Position numbers and translations under genes: made by a program. A stretch of DNA of 64,000 nt, taken from positions 2,031,382 to 2,095,381 of the forward strand of contig NZ_LJYW01000001.1 in NCBI RefSeq assembly GCF_001305515.1. Direction: 5' to 3'. This stretch comes from Prosthecodimorpha hirschii. GTDB lineage: Bacteria > Pseudomonadota > Alphaproteobacteria > Rhizobiales > Ancalomicrobiaceae. A model generated the notes under the pieces. It saw nothing but the letters and a program-made list of their open reading frames with translations. It was not told where the DNA came from and made no database searches. This document shows positions 1 through 8,564 of the stretch, piece by piece. Numbering within the stretch: the stretch's first letter is position 1; the number at the start of each line of letters is the position of its first letter.

Positions 1-169
1 TTGCCGGACGGCTCGGCGCGACCATGCGGCGGCGCCGGGGCGCCGGCAAGTTACTAACTGTTAATGGGAACACTACGCAGGCCGCGTCCTGCCGGTTTTG
101 GGCGCGACGCGCGCAGTCGCCCCGCTGCGGCGCCGATCACATTGCCGGCAGGATCGCGAAAGGCACCCG

Positions 170-547
170 TCAGGAGACCGGAAAGCAGCCGCCGTCGCGG
201 TTCTGCTCACGCGGATTTCCGGCCGAGTAGGGATAGCGCCGGTCCGACATGCCGTCCGAACCCCGCCCATCGCGCGTCAGCTGCAGGAGCACGCGCCCGT
301 CCGGCGCCACCAGGTCGATCCGCCCGCGCGCCAGCCGCCGCGCCGTGACCGGACGGACGGTCTCGCGCCGGACGTTCGGATAGTCCGTGACCGGGTCCTC
401 GATGGTCAGGGACCGTGCCGCCGGGCGCCAGATCAGAATCGCCGACGGTTCGGTGAACAGGCAGCGGATCGCGCGGGCCTCGGCCGTCCCGCACCCGGCG
501 GCGAAGGCCAGCCATGCGGTGCCGAGGATCCCGGCCAGAGGGCGCAT
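170..547 (-). CDS. Exported hypothetical protein (125 aa)
   Basis: I do not recognise this protein. The start chosen at 547 gives an N-terminal hydrophobic stretch (MRPLAGILGTAWLAFAAGCG), which looks like a signal peptide and possibly a lipoprotein signal. The ATG overlaps the stop of the upstream gene in an ATGA junction, so the two are translationally coupled. The mature part is about 100 residues with no known catalytic motif. A longer reading frame begins at 619 but would bury the signal peptide. It is the last gene of the minus-strand run that starts with the PQQ-associated ABC system. Confidence 0.6.
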   Translation of the reverse strand: MRPLAGILGTAWLAFAAGCGTAEARAIRCLFTEPSAILIWRPAARSLTIEDPVTDYPNVRRETVRPVTARRLARGRIDLVAPDGRVLLQLTRDGRGSDGMSDRRYPYSAGNPREQNRDGGCFPVS

Positions 548-987
548 CAGACGTCCTTCCGGACGAGGCATGTCACCTCCGTACCGCGCACCGATTTGGA
601 CCCGAGATGCGTCGCCCAAGCACGGCCGGTGAACCGGATCTCGTAGTCCTCACCGTCCTTCGGCTTGAAGCGGAGCGACTTGGGCAGCGCATAGACCTCG
701 ACATAGCCGCTCGCATCCGGCGCGGTGCGGTCCACGATCAGGGTCCAGACGCCGTCCTTCGGGCCGAACGAGACGTAGGCGACGGAATCGTCGGGTCCGA
801 ATTCGGAGACCTGCTCGCCGATCGTCACCGTGATGTTCGGTTTGCGGCCCTCGCCGGCCGACCCCTCGATGGTCAGGCCGCCTTTTCCGGCGCAACTGAT
901 GCGCGGCGCCACGTCGCCGGCGGCGGCCTGATCGGTGGCCGCGAGAAGCAAACCCAAGCCGACGAGTGACTGCACGGCATTCTTCAT
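547..987 (-). CDS. Exported hypothetical protein (146 aa)
   Basis: The first 23 residues form a typical cleavable signal peptide ending near AAAGD. The rest reads as a small beta-rich periplasmic domain with two cysteines far apart (about residues 32 and 141) that could form a disulfide. No family is recognised. A start at 987 is preceded by a GGAGGTCTGCG-like Shine-Dalgarno on the minus strand. It is coupled by ATGA to the next exported protein downstream, and together they may form a small periplasmic pair. Function unknown. Confidence 0.65.
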   Translation of the reverse strand: MKNAVQSLVGLGLLLAATDQAAAGDVAPRISCAGKGGLTIEGSAGEGRKPNITVTIGEQVSEFGPDDSVAYVSFGPKDGVWTLIVDRTAPDASGYVEVYALPKSLRFKPKDGEDYEIRFTGRAWATHLGSKSVRGTEVTCLVRKDV

Positions 988-1060
988 CGCAGACCTCCGT
1001 CATGCCGTTAGGGCATGTCCGCAGTCTCTACGATCCGCCGGCTGAACCGCGCGTGAACCG

Positions 1061-1678
1061 TCACAGCTTCTCGGCGATGATCCTGGCCAGTTCGAAGGCG
1101 CGCTGCTCCAGGAGGCCCGGCGATTCGCAGACATAGGTCAGCGACTGGTTGCGTTCGTCGAAGATGCGGATGGTCCACTTCAGCTCCTCCTCGAGCTTCG
1201 GCAGATCCTCCGGCTTGACGCCTTCGACCGGCTTGCCGGCCTTGATCAGCGCGATCTGGTCGCCCAACTGCTCGATGCGGCGGGCGAAGGCCTGCTGCTT
1301 GCGGGCGTAGCGGACGAGGCCGTTCATGACCCGGTCGCGCTCGGCATTGACGCGCTCCAGCATGCCGACGAACAGCTTCGACAGGCGCATGGCCTTGTCG
1401 CCGGGCGCCTCCGCGACCTTGGCGATGATCTTCTCGGTCTCCTCGACGGGCGTGCGGCGCGAGGCGATGGCGCGGACCGCGTCGGCGACATCCTGCTCGC
1501 TCCACCACTCCTTGGCGGTTGCCGGAATGTCCGGCCCGCCCCAGATCGCGGTCGCGGCGATCTGCGGATTGCGCACCTGGATGCAGGGCCAGTTCGGGTC
1601 CGTTCCGGCCGCCGCGGCCGGGGCAGCGAGACCCAGCGCGAGGGCGGCGGCAAGGGCGAGGCGCAGACAGGCGATCAT
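1061..1678 (-). CDS. Exported protein in PQQ-associated ABC operon
   Basis: This 205-residue protein has a signal peptide (roughly residues 1-24, ending AAPAAAAG). The mature region begins with a WPCIQVRNPQ segment and is then mostly charged helix (about residues 70-190), suggesting a helical periplasmic protein. Its ATG overlaps the stop of the ABC permease gene by ATGA, so it belongs to that operon. No specific family is recognised. Its position suggests, by inference only, a periplasmic accessory of the alcohol/PQQ-associated transporter. Confidence 0.7.
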   Translation of the reverse strand: MIACLRLALAAALALGLAAPAAAAGTDPNWPCIQVRNPQIAATAIWGGPDIPATAKEWWSEQDVADAVRAIASRRTPVEETEKIIAKVAEAPGDKAMRLSKLFVGMLERVNAERDRVMNGLVRYARKQQAFARRIEQLGDQIALIKAGKPVEGVKPEDLPKLEEELKWTIRIFDERNQSLTYVCESPGLLEQRAFELARIIAEKL

Positions 1679-2628
1679 GACGCGGCTCCTTCAGGCCCGC
1701 CGCGCCGGCCGATCAGACCGCGCGACGGATCGTAGGCGAGAATGGCGAGGCCCATGAACAGGGCGGTGGTCGTCACGACGACCAGCAGGGCGATGAAGGC
1801 CGGATGGTCGCCGGCGAAGGGATCGAGCGCATTGGCCTTGCCCATGGCGGTGAACATGGCCACGAAATCCGCCCAGGACTGCGGCGCGTCGATCTTGGCA
1901 TGCAGGCCGAAGCGGATCAGCTCGACCGTGTAGGTGAAGGGATTGAGCGTGCAGATGTAATAGAGCAGCAGGCTCGATTCCTTGACGCGCCACAGCGGGT
2001 AGAGCGCCGACGAGGTGAAGAACATCGGGAAGATGATGAAGTTCATCACGCTGGCGAAATTCTCCAGCTGCTTGATCAGCGAGGAGACGAAGAGCCCGAT
2101 CGAGCCGAGCATCAGGCCGGACAGGAACACCGCCGGCAACGCGACCAGATAGCCGATCGGCGGCGGCTCGACCTCCCACCAATAGGCGATGGCCAGATAG
2201 GCATAGACCTGGACCACCGCGATGGTGGTGCCGGCGACCAGTTTCGAGGCGAGCAGGTACCAGCGCGGATAGGGGCTGGTCAGCAGGATGCGCATCGACC
2301 CGACCTCGCGGTCGTAGACCATCGAGAGCGAGGACTGCATGCCGGCGAACAAGAGGATCATCGCGCAGAGGCCCGGCGTGACATAGACCTCGTAGAGCAC
2401 GTAGGTCTCGTAGGGCGGGATGATCGAGACGCCGAGCACCGAGCGGAAGCCGGCGGCGAAGATGAACAGCCAGACCAGCGGCCGCACCAGGGTCGACAGA
2501 AAGCGCCCGCGCTGCAGCAGGAAGCGCAGGATCTCGCGCTTCTGGATGCCCCAGAAGCAGTGCAGGTAGCCGAACCGCGGCAGTCGGAACGGCGCCTCGG
2601 CGGCCGCGGGTGGGATGGTGCCGTGCAT
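1675..2628 (-). CDS. ABC-2 type permease of PQQ/alcohol-associated transporter
   Basis: This 317-residue integral membrane protein has about six hydrophobic segments and the ABC-2 permease pattern, including a long FIIFPMFFTSSALYPLW segment near residues 195-211. It lies directly after the ATPase gene (ATGA overlap at 2625-2631), and the same operon carries a beta-propeller and a binding protein. That set matches the exporter cluster typically found beside PQQ-dependent alcohol dehydrogenases in methylotrophs and alcohol-oxidising pseudomonads. The substrate of this class is not established. The neighbouring pqq genes support a role in PQQ-dependent periplasmic oxidation. Confidence 0.85.
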   Translation of the reverse strand: MHGTIPPAAAEAPFRLPRFGYLHCFWGIQKREILRFLLQRGRFLSTLVRPLVWLFIFAAGFRSVLGVSIIPPYETYVLYEVYVTPGLCAMILLFAGMQSSLSMVYDREVGSMRILLTSPYPRWYLLASKLVAGTTIAVVQVYAYLAIAYWWEVEPPPIGYLVALPAVFLSGLMLGSIGLFVSSLIKQLENFASVMNFIIFPMFFTSSALYPLWRVKESSLLLYYICTLNPFTYTVELIRFGLHAKIDAPQSWADFVAMFTAMGKANALDPFAGDHPAFIALLVVVTTTALFMGLAILAYDPSRGLIGRRGGPEGAAS

Positions 2629-3404
2629 CAGGCGGCCTCTTCGGTCGGAGTGCCGGTGATCTTGCGGAAGGCGCCGGCAAGGCTCGGCTCGCCGGCCTGC
2701 GCACAGAGATCCGGCGTCGTGCCGCGGGCGAGCACGCGCCCCTTGTGCAGAAGCACGATCGGATCGGCCGGCCGCACCTCGTCGAAGAGATGCGTCGCCC
2801 AGAGCACGCTCAGGCCATCCTCGTCGACCAGCCGGCGCACCAGCGAGACGATATCCTGGCGGGCGGCGATGTCGAGGCCGACGGTCGGCTCGTCGAGGAT
2901 GACCACGCGCGGATCGTGCAGCAGGGAGCGGGCGATCTCGACGCGCCGGGCCTGGCCGCCGGACAGGCTGCGGACCTTGTCGTTGAGCCGGTCGGCGAGC
3001 GAGAAGCGCGCCAGCAGCCGTTCGGCCCGGTGCCGGCCCTCGGCCCGCGACAGGCCATGCAGGGAGGCATGGTAGGTGAAATTCTGCAGCACCGTCAGGT
3101 CGGGGTCGAGGGTGCGCGCCTGGAACACCACGCCGAGCCGGCCGAGCGCCTCGGTCGGCCGGCGGCGCAGGTCGCTGCCCATGATCGCGATGCGGCCGGT
3201 GACGTTGTCGTAGAGCCGGGTCAGCAGCGAGAACAGCGTCGTCTTGCCGGCGCCGTTGAGGCCGAGCAGGGCCACGAAGGCGCCCTGCGGCACGCTCAGC
3301 GACACGTCGTCGAGCGCCTTGCGGGCGCCGAAGGCGTGGCTGACATGGGCGACCTCGATGGCGGGCACCACCGCGCCCGCCGTCCGACCTGCCGTTTCGA
3401 TCAC
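2628..3404 (-). CDS. ABC transporter ATP-binding protein (PQQ/alcohol-associated)
   Basis: A 258-residue nucleotide-binding domain with Walker A GLNGAGKTTL (about residues 48-57), signature LSGGQARR, Walker B VVILDEPTVGLD and the switch histidine in LWATHLFDE. The start is GTG at 3404, chosen because GGAGGG lies six bases upstream; no better ATG is in frame. It is 25 bp downstream of the beta-propeller gene and overlaps the permease by ATGA, so the three form one transcription unit. It would power the ABC-2 permease next to it. Confidence 0.9.
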   Translation of the reverse strand: MIETAGRTAGAVVPAIEVAHVSHAFGARKALDDVSLSVPQGAFVALLGLNGAGKTTLFSLLTRLYDNVTGRIAIMGSDLRRRPTEALGRLGVVFQARTLDPDLTVLQNFTYHASLHGLSRAEGRHRAERLLARFSLADRLNDKVRSLSGGQARRVEIARSLLHDPRVVILDEPTVGLDIAARQDIVSLVRRLVDEDGLSVLWATHLFDEVRPADPIVLLHKGRVLARGTTPDLCAQAGEPSLAGAFRKITGTPTEEAA

Positions 3405-3429
3405 GCGTGGCCCTCCATCATCGGCCGGT

Positions 3430-4404
3430 TCACTCGGGCTTCACCCAGACGCCCCAGGGCAGTCGGCCGACCTTGATCGACTTGGTGACGCGCAGCGCGT
3501 CGACATCGATCACCGACACGTCGCCCGACGCGCCGTTGGTCGAGAACAGCATCTTCTCGTCCGGCGTGAAGGCCAACTGCCAGACGCGCTGGCCGACCAG
3601 AAGATACTTCTCGACCTCGTAGGTGTCGCCGTTGATCACCGCGACCCGGTTGGCCGGGCCGAGCGCCACGAAGACGCGCTTGCCGTTCTTGGTGATGCGG
3701 ATGCCGACCGGCTGGATCGCCTCCTTGTTGAGGCCCGGAACCGAGAATTCGATCCGCTTCAGCACCTGCTTGGTCTTCGGGTCGATCACCGTGACGGTGC
3801 CGCCGACCTCCGCGGAGGTCCACAGCTTGGCGCCGTCGCTGCTGAATTCGGCGAAGCGCGGACGCGCATCGACCAGCACGTTGTCGGTGATCTTCTGGGT
3901 GGCGGCATCGATGAAGTGGATCATGTTCGTCGTTTCCGACGTGTTGATCACCGTCTTGCCGTCCGGACTGACCGCCATGCCCTCGGGCTCGACGCCCACC
4001 GGGATCTCGGTCACCTTCTTGTTGGTCTCCATGTCGACGACCGTGACGAGATTGTCGTCTTCGTTCGCCACATACATCAGCTTGCCGTCGGGCGAAAAGG
4101 CGAAGAGTTCCGGGTCTGGACCCGACGGCAGCGTGCGGGCCAGCTTGTAGTCGGTCGTGTCCCAGGCCTCGATGCGGTGATCGTCGGAGGCGCAGACGAC
4201 GATATACTTGCCGTCCGGCGTGACCGCGAGGCCGCGCGGGCGGCGGCCGACCTTGAAGGTCTTGGTGACCGTCATGGTCGCGGTGTCGATCACGCTGATC
4301 GTATTGTCCTTTTCGTTGGACACATAGACCGTGTAGGCCTCGGCCGCATCGGCGGCCAGCAACGTTCCGGCGATGGCCGCGACGGCGGCGATCCGCGCCT
4401 TCAT
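3430..4404 (-). CDS. PQQ-dependent catabolism-associated beta-propeller protein
   Basis: A 324-residue secreted protein with a signal peptide (MKARIAAVAAIAGTLLAADA) and then seven or so YVTN-type blades with recurring motifs such as VIDTATMTV, PRGLAVTPDGK and VAVINGDTYEV. The open frame extends far upstream, but the start at 4404 is set by the signal peptide and the AGGAT ribosome site. The family is known from gene neighbourhoods of PQQ-dependent dehydrogenases; its molecular role is unproven. It sits between the binding protein and the ATPase of the ABC system. A related propeller is encoded at 11300-12349. Confidence 0.88.
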   Translation of the reverse strand: MKARIAAVAAIAGTLLAADAAEAYTVYVSNEKDNTISVIDTATMTVTKTFKVGRRPRGLAVTPDGKYIVVCASDDHRIEAWDTTDYKLARTLPSGPDPELFAFSPDGKLMYVANEDDNLVTVVDMETNKKVTEIPVGVEPEGMAVSPDGKTVINTSETTNMIHFIDAATQKITDNVLVDARPRFAEFSSDGAKLWTSAEVGGTVTVIDPKTKQVLKRIEFSVPGLNKEAIQPVGIRITKNGKRVFVALGPANRVAVINGDTYEVEKYLLVGQRVWQLAFTPDEKMLFSTNGASGDVSVIDVDALRVTKSIKVGRLPWGVWVKPE

Positions 4405-4442
4405 GGATGATCCTCCCGACTGTCCGGGTTTGCGCCCGGGCT

Positions 4443-5636
4443 TCATTTGAGCTTGCATTTGGATTCCGGCTTGTCCGTGCCGAGCGTATCGAGCGGCGTG
4501 CGCTGATGCAGGAAGCCCGGCTGCGGCGACATGGAGACCAGCGCGGCGGCCTGCGCCAACAGGATCGGCTGGCGCAACTGCCAGTCCCAATCCCGGAAGG
4601 TCAGGCCGACGCCCTTGAAGGCGGCGAGTTCGAATTCCTTGCCGCGCACGAAATCGTAGAGCGGCTTGAATTGTACCGACTTCACGCGCGGGGCGGATTC
4701 GGTGACGGTTCGGACCGCCATCCAGACGTTGAAGTCGAGCGACGTCATCGGCCGGTTGGCGAGCCGCTTGAAGCGGTTGTTCAACTGGACGGCGCCGTGC
4801 TGCTCGGCCTGGGGATGCCAGGTCGTCGCCATCAGGCCCTGCGTGCCGGCGGTCGGCCGCGGATCCCAGGTGTGATAGGCGACATAATCGCCGAACTCGC
4901 CGGCTTCGTCGGCGATCATCACCACGTCGTAGCTGAGCGCCTGGGTCAGCAGAGGCACTTCCTGCTGCGCCGTGCGGCGGCCGTCGGGCCCGAATTCCCA
5001 AAGCTTCTCGGCGATGATCTTGCCGGAGAACTTCTTCGCCGCCCGCTTGATCTGATCGAGATAGAGCTGGTCGTTCGGATGCGGACCGTAGATGACCAGC
5101 CAGTTGCGCCAGCGTTTCCAGACCAGGAACTGCGCCAGCGAATCCGTCAGCATCGACCGGGTCGGCGCGACATGCATGACGTTGTCGCGGCAATCCTCGT
5201 TGCGCAGCGATTCTTCTTCCGCCGCCGCGTTGAAGAGCAGGATGTCGCGCCCCTTCGCCGCATCGGCGATCTTCAGGACCTGGGCGGCCGGCAGGTTGAG
5301 CACGACGAACTGGTTGCCCTTGGCGACCAGTTCCTCGAAGGCGGGCAGCGGATCGTCGCCCTCGTCGATGATCGTCTCGTCGAGCCGGAAGCTCTGCCCG
5401 ACCAGCCGGCCGGTGGTGTTGGAATCCTTGATCGCGAGACGGCCGCCGGCCAGTCCCAGATCCTCGGGCAGCGGGTCCTGATCGTAGATCGGCGGCGGCG
5501 GCGGACGCAGCGACAGGATGCCGACGGAAAGTTCGTCGGCACGCGCCGAGGCCGCGGTCCCGGCCCATCCGGCCATGGCGGTGCAGGCCGTCAGAAGAAC
5601 GGTGCGCATCGCCGCCTGTGCGTCAATCCGGGCCAT
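4443..5636 (-). CDS. ABC transporter substrate-binding protein, PQQ/alcohol-associated
   Basis: A 397-residue exported protein with a signal peptide followed by a proline run (RPPPPPIYDQD) and a two-lobed binding-protein body resembling branched-chain amino-acid-type periplasmic proteins. The start at 5636 is preceded by a strong GGAGGA at about six bases; an upstream ATG at 5666 lacks this. It is first in the minus-strand operon with the propeller, ATPase and permease, the composition of the PQQ-dependent alcohol-oxidation-associated ABC cluster. The ligand is unknown. Confidence 0.85.
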   Translation of the reverse strand: MARIDAQAAMRTVLLTACTAMAGWAGTAASARADELSVGILSLRPPPPPIYDQDPLPEDLGLAGGRLAIKDSNTTGRLVGQSFRLDETIIDEGDDPLPAFEELVAKGNQFVVLNLPAAQVLKIADAAKGRDILLFNAAAEEESLRNEDCRDNVMHVAPTRSMLTDSLAQFLVWKRWRNWLVIYGPHPNDQLYLDQIKRAAKKFSGKIIAEKLWEFGPDGRRTAQQEVPLLTQALSYDVVMIADEAGEFGDYVAYHTWDPRPTAGTQGLMATTWHPQAEQHGAVQLNNRFKRLANRPMTSLDFNVWMAVRTVTESAPRVKSVQFKPLYDFVRGKEFELAAFKGVGLTFRDWDWQLRQPILLAQAAALVSMSPQPGFLHQRTPLDTLGTDKPESKCKLK

Positions 5637-5771
5637 CGCGTCCTCCTCCCCATGCGTTTCCGGCATGGGACCCTAGCAGTGGGGTTCGGGCGGGCAATCC
5701 CGAATGAGATAAGAGAATCCTAAACCCACGAGCCACTTGCCGGGCCGGGACCGCGTGCTAGCTTCGCTGCC

Positions 5772-6395
5772 ATGAGACGAAGTCAGCAAAAGCACGGATC
5801 GGCAAGCGTTTCGACGGCCGGGCGCCGCGGCGGCCTTCTGAGCCTCTTCTCAGGATTGGGTCTGGCCGGGCTGCTCCTGGGCGGATTCGACGCAGGGGCG
5901 ACCGAACCGCCGCGCATCGCGGTATTCGATTTCGAACTGGCCGACGGCGGCGTCAGCGCCGATCCGACCGGCATGACCGCCATGGGGGCGGCCATGCTCC
6001 AGGGGCGCGGCCCCGACCTGGCCGACCGGCAGCGGCTGACGCTGGTCACCGCCGAATTCCGGCGGCTGGTCGCCGAAAAGGGCCAGCAGACCCTGGTCGA
6101 TCTCACGCCGATGGCCGGCAAGCTCGCCGACGCCGCCCCGCTGCACAAATGCAACGGCTGCGGCACCGATCTGGCCCGGGAGGCCGGGGCCGATCTCGCC
6201 GTGTTCGGACGCGTCAAGAAGTTGACGCCCTTGCTGATTCATATCGACATCACGGTCACCGACGTGGCCGCCGACCGCCCGGTGCGCACCATGAGCGTCG
6301 ACGTGAACGGCGACACCGACGAGAGCTGGACCCGGGGCGTGCGCTGGCTGTTCCGCAACCGCTTCGCCGATCCGCCGCTGCCCCTGTTGCCCTGA
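5772..6395 (+). CDS. Exported DUF3280/DUF2380-type protein
   Basis: A 207-residue protein with an N-terminal hydrophobic signal (about residues 22-42), then IAVFDFELADGG, the characteristic opening of the DUF3280/DUF2380 group. A CNGCG motif occurs near residue 127. Members are common beside PQQ and methanol-oxidation genes, but no activity is established. It is divergently transcribed from the ABC operon across 135 bp that must hold both promoters. Its stop codon lies inside a 19 bp tandem repeat. Confidence 0.75.
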   Translation: MRRSQQKHGSASVSTAGRRGGLLSLFSGLGLAGLLLGGFDAGATEPPRIAVFDFELADGGVSADPTGMTAMGAAMLQGRGPDLADRQRLTLVTAEFRRLVAEKGQQTLVDLTPMAGKLADAAPLHKCNGCGTDLAREAGADLAVFGRVKKLTPLLIHIDITVTDVAADRPVRTMSVDVNGDTDESWTRGVRWLFRNRFADPPLPLLP

Positions 6396-6443
6396 ACGGG
6401 ACCGGTCGCCCTGAACGCGGCCGGTCGCCCTGAACGCGGCCGA
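6387..6443. repeat. Three 19 bp tandem repeats over a gene end
   Basis: Three consecutive 19 bp units of the form tYgccctgaacgSgRccgg occupy 6387-6405, 6406-6424 and 6425-6443. The first unit contains the TGA stop of the DUF3280-type gene, so the array seems to have grown from the gene's own 3' end. No coding role is apparent. Confidence 0.85.
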
Positions 6444-6527
6444 ATGTCCGGCCGTGCGCAGCTTCCCGGGCGCGGGCCGAGGCGCTAGTTTGACGCGCCG
6501 ATCCCACCAGCCGCCGGAACCTCCGCC

Positions 6528-7256
6528 ATGCCGAACCTGCTCGTCAGCGTCGCCGATCCGGCCGAGGCCGTCCGCGCGGCGGCGGCCGGGGCGGATCTGA
6601 TCGACGCCAAGGACCCGACCGCCGGTGCGCTCGGCGCGCTGCCGGTCGAGACCATCCGGGCGATCCGGGAGGCCGTCGGCCGATCCCGGACGGTCACCGC
6701 CGTGATCGGCGATCTGATTGATTCGGCTGGCGTTCTCGATGCGGCCGAGCGGGTGGCGGCGACCGGGGTCGACATGGTCAAGGTCGGCCTCTTCCCTGGA
6801 CCGGACCGCGCCGGCCTGGTGGCCGAGCTGGGTCGCCGGCTCGGGTCGCGCACAAGGCTGGTCGGGGTTCTGATCGCCGACCGCGCCCCCGATCTCGCCC
6901 TGGTGCCGGCCGCTGCCGCGGCTGGCTTCGCCGGCATCATGATGGATACCGAGGGCAAGGCCGGCGGCCTCCTGTCCGCGACCGGTCCGGCCGAGCGCGC
7001 CGCCTTCGTGGCCCTGGCGCGCCGGCACGGGCTGATGGTCGGCCTGGCCGGATCGCTGCGCATAGCCGACATCGCCGGCCTGGCCGCCCTCGGGCCGGAC
7101 CTCCTCGGCTTCCGCGGCGGGCTGTGCGAGGACTTCGACCGGCGCCGGCCGCTGGTCATGGACCGGGTCGCCGAGGCCGCCGCCGCCTGCCGGGCGGCCG
7201 GGTCGGGGCGGCGCCTCGTCGGATCGCCCCCGGCCGCGCTCGGCCTGACCGCGTGA
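6528..7256 (+). CDS. mfnB: (5-formylfuran-3-yl)methyl phosphate synthase-like (MfnB family, DUF556)
   Basis: A 242-residue TIM-barrel-like protein opening with LLVSVADPAEAVRAAAAGAD and DLIDAKDPTAGALGA, matching archaeal MfnB, which condenses two glyceraldehyde-3-phosphates into the furan precursor of methanofuran. The lysine in DAKDP corresponds to the Schiff-base-type lysine of the family. In methylotrophs the homologue serves methylofuran synthesis (inference from family and context). It overlaps the next gene by GTGA and begins a five-gene run of cofactor-biosynthesis genes. Confidence 0.85.
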   Translation: MPNLLVSVADPAEAVRAAAAGADLIDAKDPTAGALGALPVETIRAIREAVGRSRTVTAVIGDLIDSAGVLDAAERVAATGVDMVKVGLFPGPDRAGLVAELGRRLGSRTRLVGVLIADRAPDLALVPAAAAAGFAGIMMDTEGKAGGLLSATGPAERAAFVALARRHGLMVGLAGSLRIADIAGLAALGPDLLGFRGGLCEDFDRRRPLVMDRVAEAAAACRAAGSGRRLVGSPPAALGLTA

Positions 7257-7906
7257 GGGCCGGCGCGCCGGTCGTCGTCAAGCTTGGCGGCAGCCTGATG
7301 GCGGGTGCCGATCTCGACGCGCTGCTCGACCGGGTGATCGACGCCGTCCGCCCGGTCGTCATCGTCTGCGGCGGGGGGATGTTTGCCGACGCGGTCCGCG
7401 CCGCGCAAGGCCGGCTCGGCTTCTCGGACGGGCTCGCCCATCGCCTCGCGCTCGATGCCATGAGCCAGTTCGCCGCCGTGATCGCGGAGCGCCGGCCGCA
7501 GCTGGCGCTGTGCAATTCTCTGCAAGCCATTGCCATGGCATTCGAACGCAATCGACAGGCTTTGTGGCATCCGGTCGCGCTCCGCGACGGTCATCCGGCC
7601 ATCCCGGAGACCTGGGCGGTGACCTCCGACAGCCTCGCCCTGTTCGTCGCCCGGGAGATCGCCGCCGCCGCGGTGATCCTGGTCAAGTCCGCCGACCCGG
7701 CGGCGGCCGCCGCCACCGCGCAACCCGACGGGAGCGGCCCGGCCGTGCTGCGGCTCGTCGCCGCCGGCCATCTCGATGCGGCCTTTCCGGCTTTCCTGGC
7801 CGGCGGTTCCGGTATAGTCCGCATCCTCGGGCCTGCCGACCATGACAGGCTGGGCGCTGCGATCGCGGCGCCGGAGAGCGATATCGGCTTCGACCCGCTC
7901 GGCTGA
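7253..7906 (+). CDS. Amino-acid-kinase-fold protein (MfnE-like)
   Basis: A 217-residue protein with VVVKLGGSLM at the N-terminus and VIVCGGGMFAD near residue 40, the phosphate-binding loops of the amino acid kinase fold. The only start fitting the fold is GTG at 7253, overlapping the mfnB-like stop as GTGA. In archaea MfnE of this fold phosphorylates the aminomethyl-furan phosphate, the step after MfnB and its aminotransferase. The overlap with the mfnB-like gene makes the same role likely here. Substrate specificity cannot be read from the sequence. Confidence 0.8.
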   Translation: MRAGAPVVVKLGGSLMAGADLDALLDRVIDAVRPVVIVCGGGMFADAVRAAQGRLGFSDGLAHRLALDAMSQFAAVIAERRPQLALCNSLQAIAMAFERNRQALWHPVALRDGHPAIPETWAVTSDSLALFVAREIAAAAVILVKSADPAAAAATAQPDGSGPAVLRLVAAGHLDAAFPAFLAGGSGIVRILGPADHDRLGAAIAAPESDIGFDPLG

Positions 7907-7944
7907 CCGGGCGGGCCGGATCGGATGGCAAAGAGGATGCGCGT

Positions 7945-8511
7945 GTGGCCAAGACCGTCGTGACACCCCGCCTCGGCTGGGCCCTGACCGGCTCCGGGCA
8001 TTATTTCGTCGAATGCCTGACGCTGATGCGCAAGGTTCCGCATCTCGATCTCTTCGTCACCAAGGCGGCGGCGGAAGTGATCCGAATGTACAAGAAGGAG
8101 TTCGAGCTCCTGCCCGAGGACACCCGCATCTTCAAGGACACGACCGCCAGCGCCGCGCCGGTCGGGAACTTCTACAAGGGCCAGTATTTCGGCCTGATCG
8201 TCGCGCCGGCGACCTCCAATACGGTCGCCAAGGCGGTGCACGGCATCTCCGATACGCTGGCCACCAACGTCTATGCCCAGGCCGGCAAGTGCCGCGTGCC
8301 CTCGGTGGTGTTCGCCTGCGACACCGCGCCGGAGATGGACACCGAGGCGCCGTCGGGCTGGGTCAAGGTCTATCCGCGCCGGATCGACCTGCAGAATACC
8401 GAGGCGCTGAAATCCTTCGAATATACCGACGTGGTCGAGACCCTGCCGGAGCTCGAAGCCGCGCTCGACCGCATGCTCGCCGCCGCCGGCCAGAGCCCGG
8501 TCGCGGCCTGA
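7945..8511 (+). CDS. Flavoprotein of the HFCD/UbiX fold (archaeal-type, dihydromethanopterin reductase-like)
   Basis: A 188-residue flavoprotein with GWALTGSGHYF near the start, LFVTKAAAEV, IVAPATSNTVAK and VVFACDTAP, the flavin-binding pattern of the UbiX/Dfp fold. Archaeal relatives include DmrX-type dihydromethanopterin reductases, and the gene is a regular member of bacterial H4MPT islands (called afpA in some reports, from memory). The start is GTG at 7945 with AAGAGGA seven bases upstream. It probably reduces a pterin or furan intermediate in cofactor synthesis. The exact reaction is inference. Confidence 0.75.
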   Translation: MAKTVVTPRLGWALTGSGHYFVECLTLMRKVPHLDLFVTKAAAEVIRMYKKEFELLPEDTRIFKDTTASAAPVGNFYKGQYFGLIVAPATSNTVAKAVHGISDTLATNVYAQAGKCRVPSVVFACDTAPEMDTEAPSGWVKVYPRRIDLQNTEALKSFEYTDVVETLPELEAALDRMLAAAGQSPVAA

Positions 8512-8564
8512 CCCTCCCGGCCGCGCGCGGCCGCGCCGACCGCCCCAGCCCGAACCGGAAGACG

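Noticed and set aside
3430-5568. A 712-residue fusion of a binding protein and a beta-propeller
   Set aside because: The upstream 388 codons are an out-of-frame shadow of the binding-protein gene. The propeller has its own signal peptide and ribosome site at 4404.
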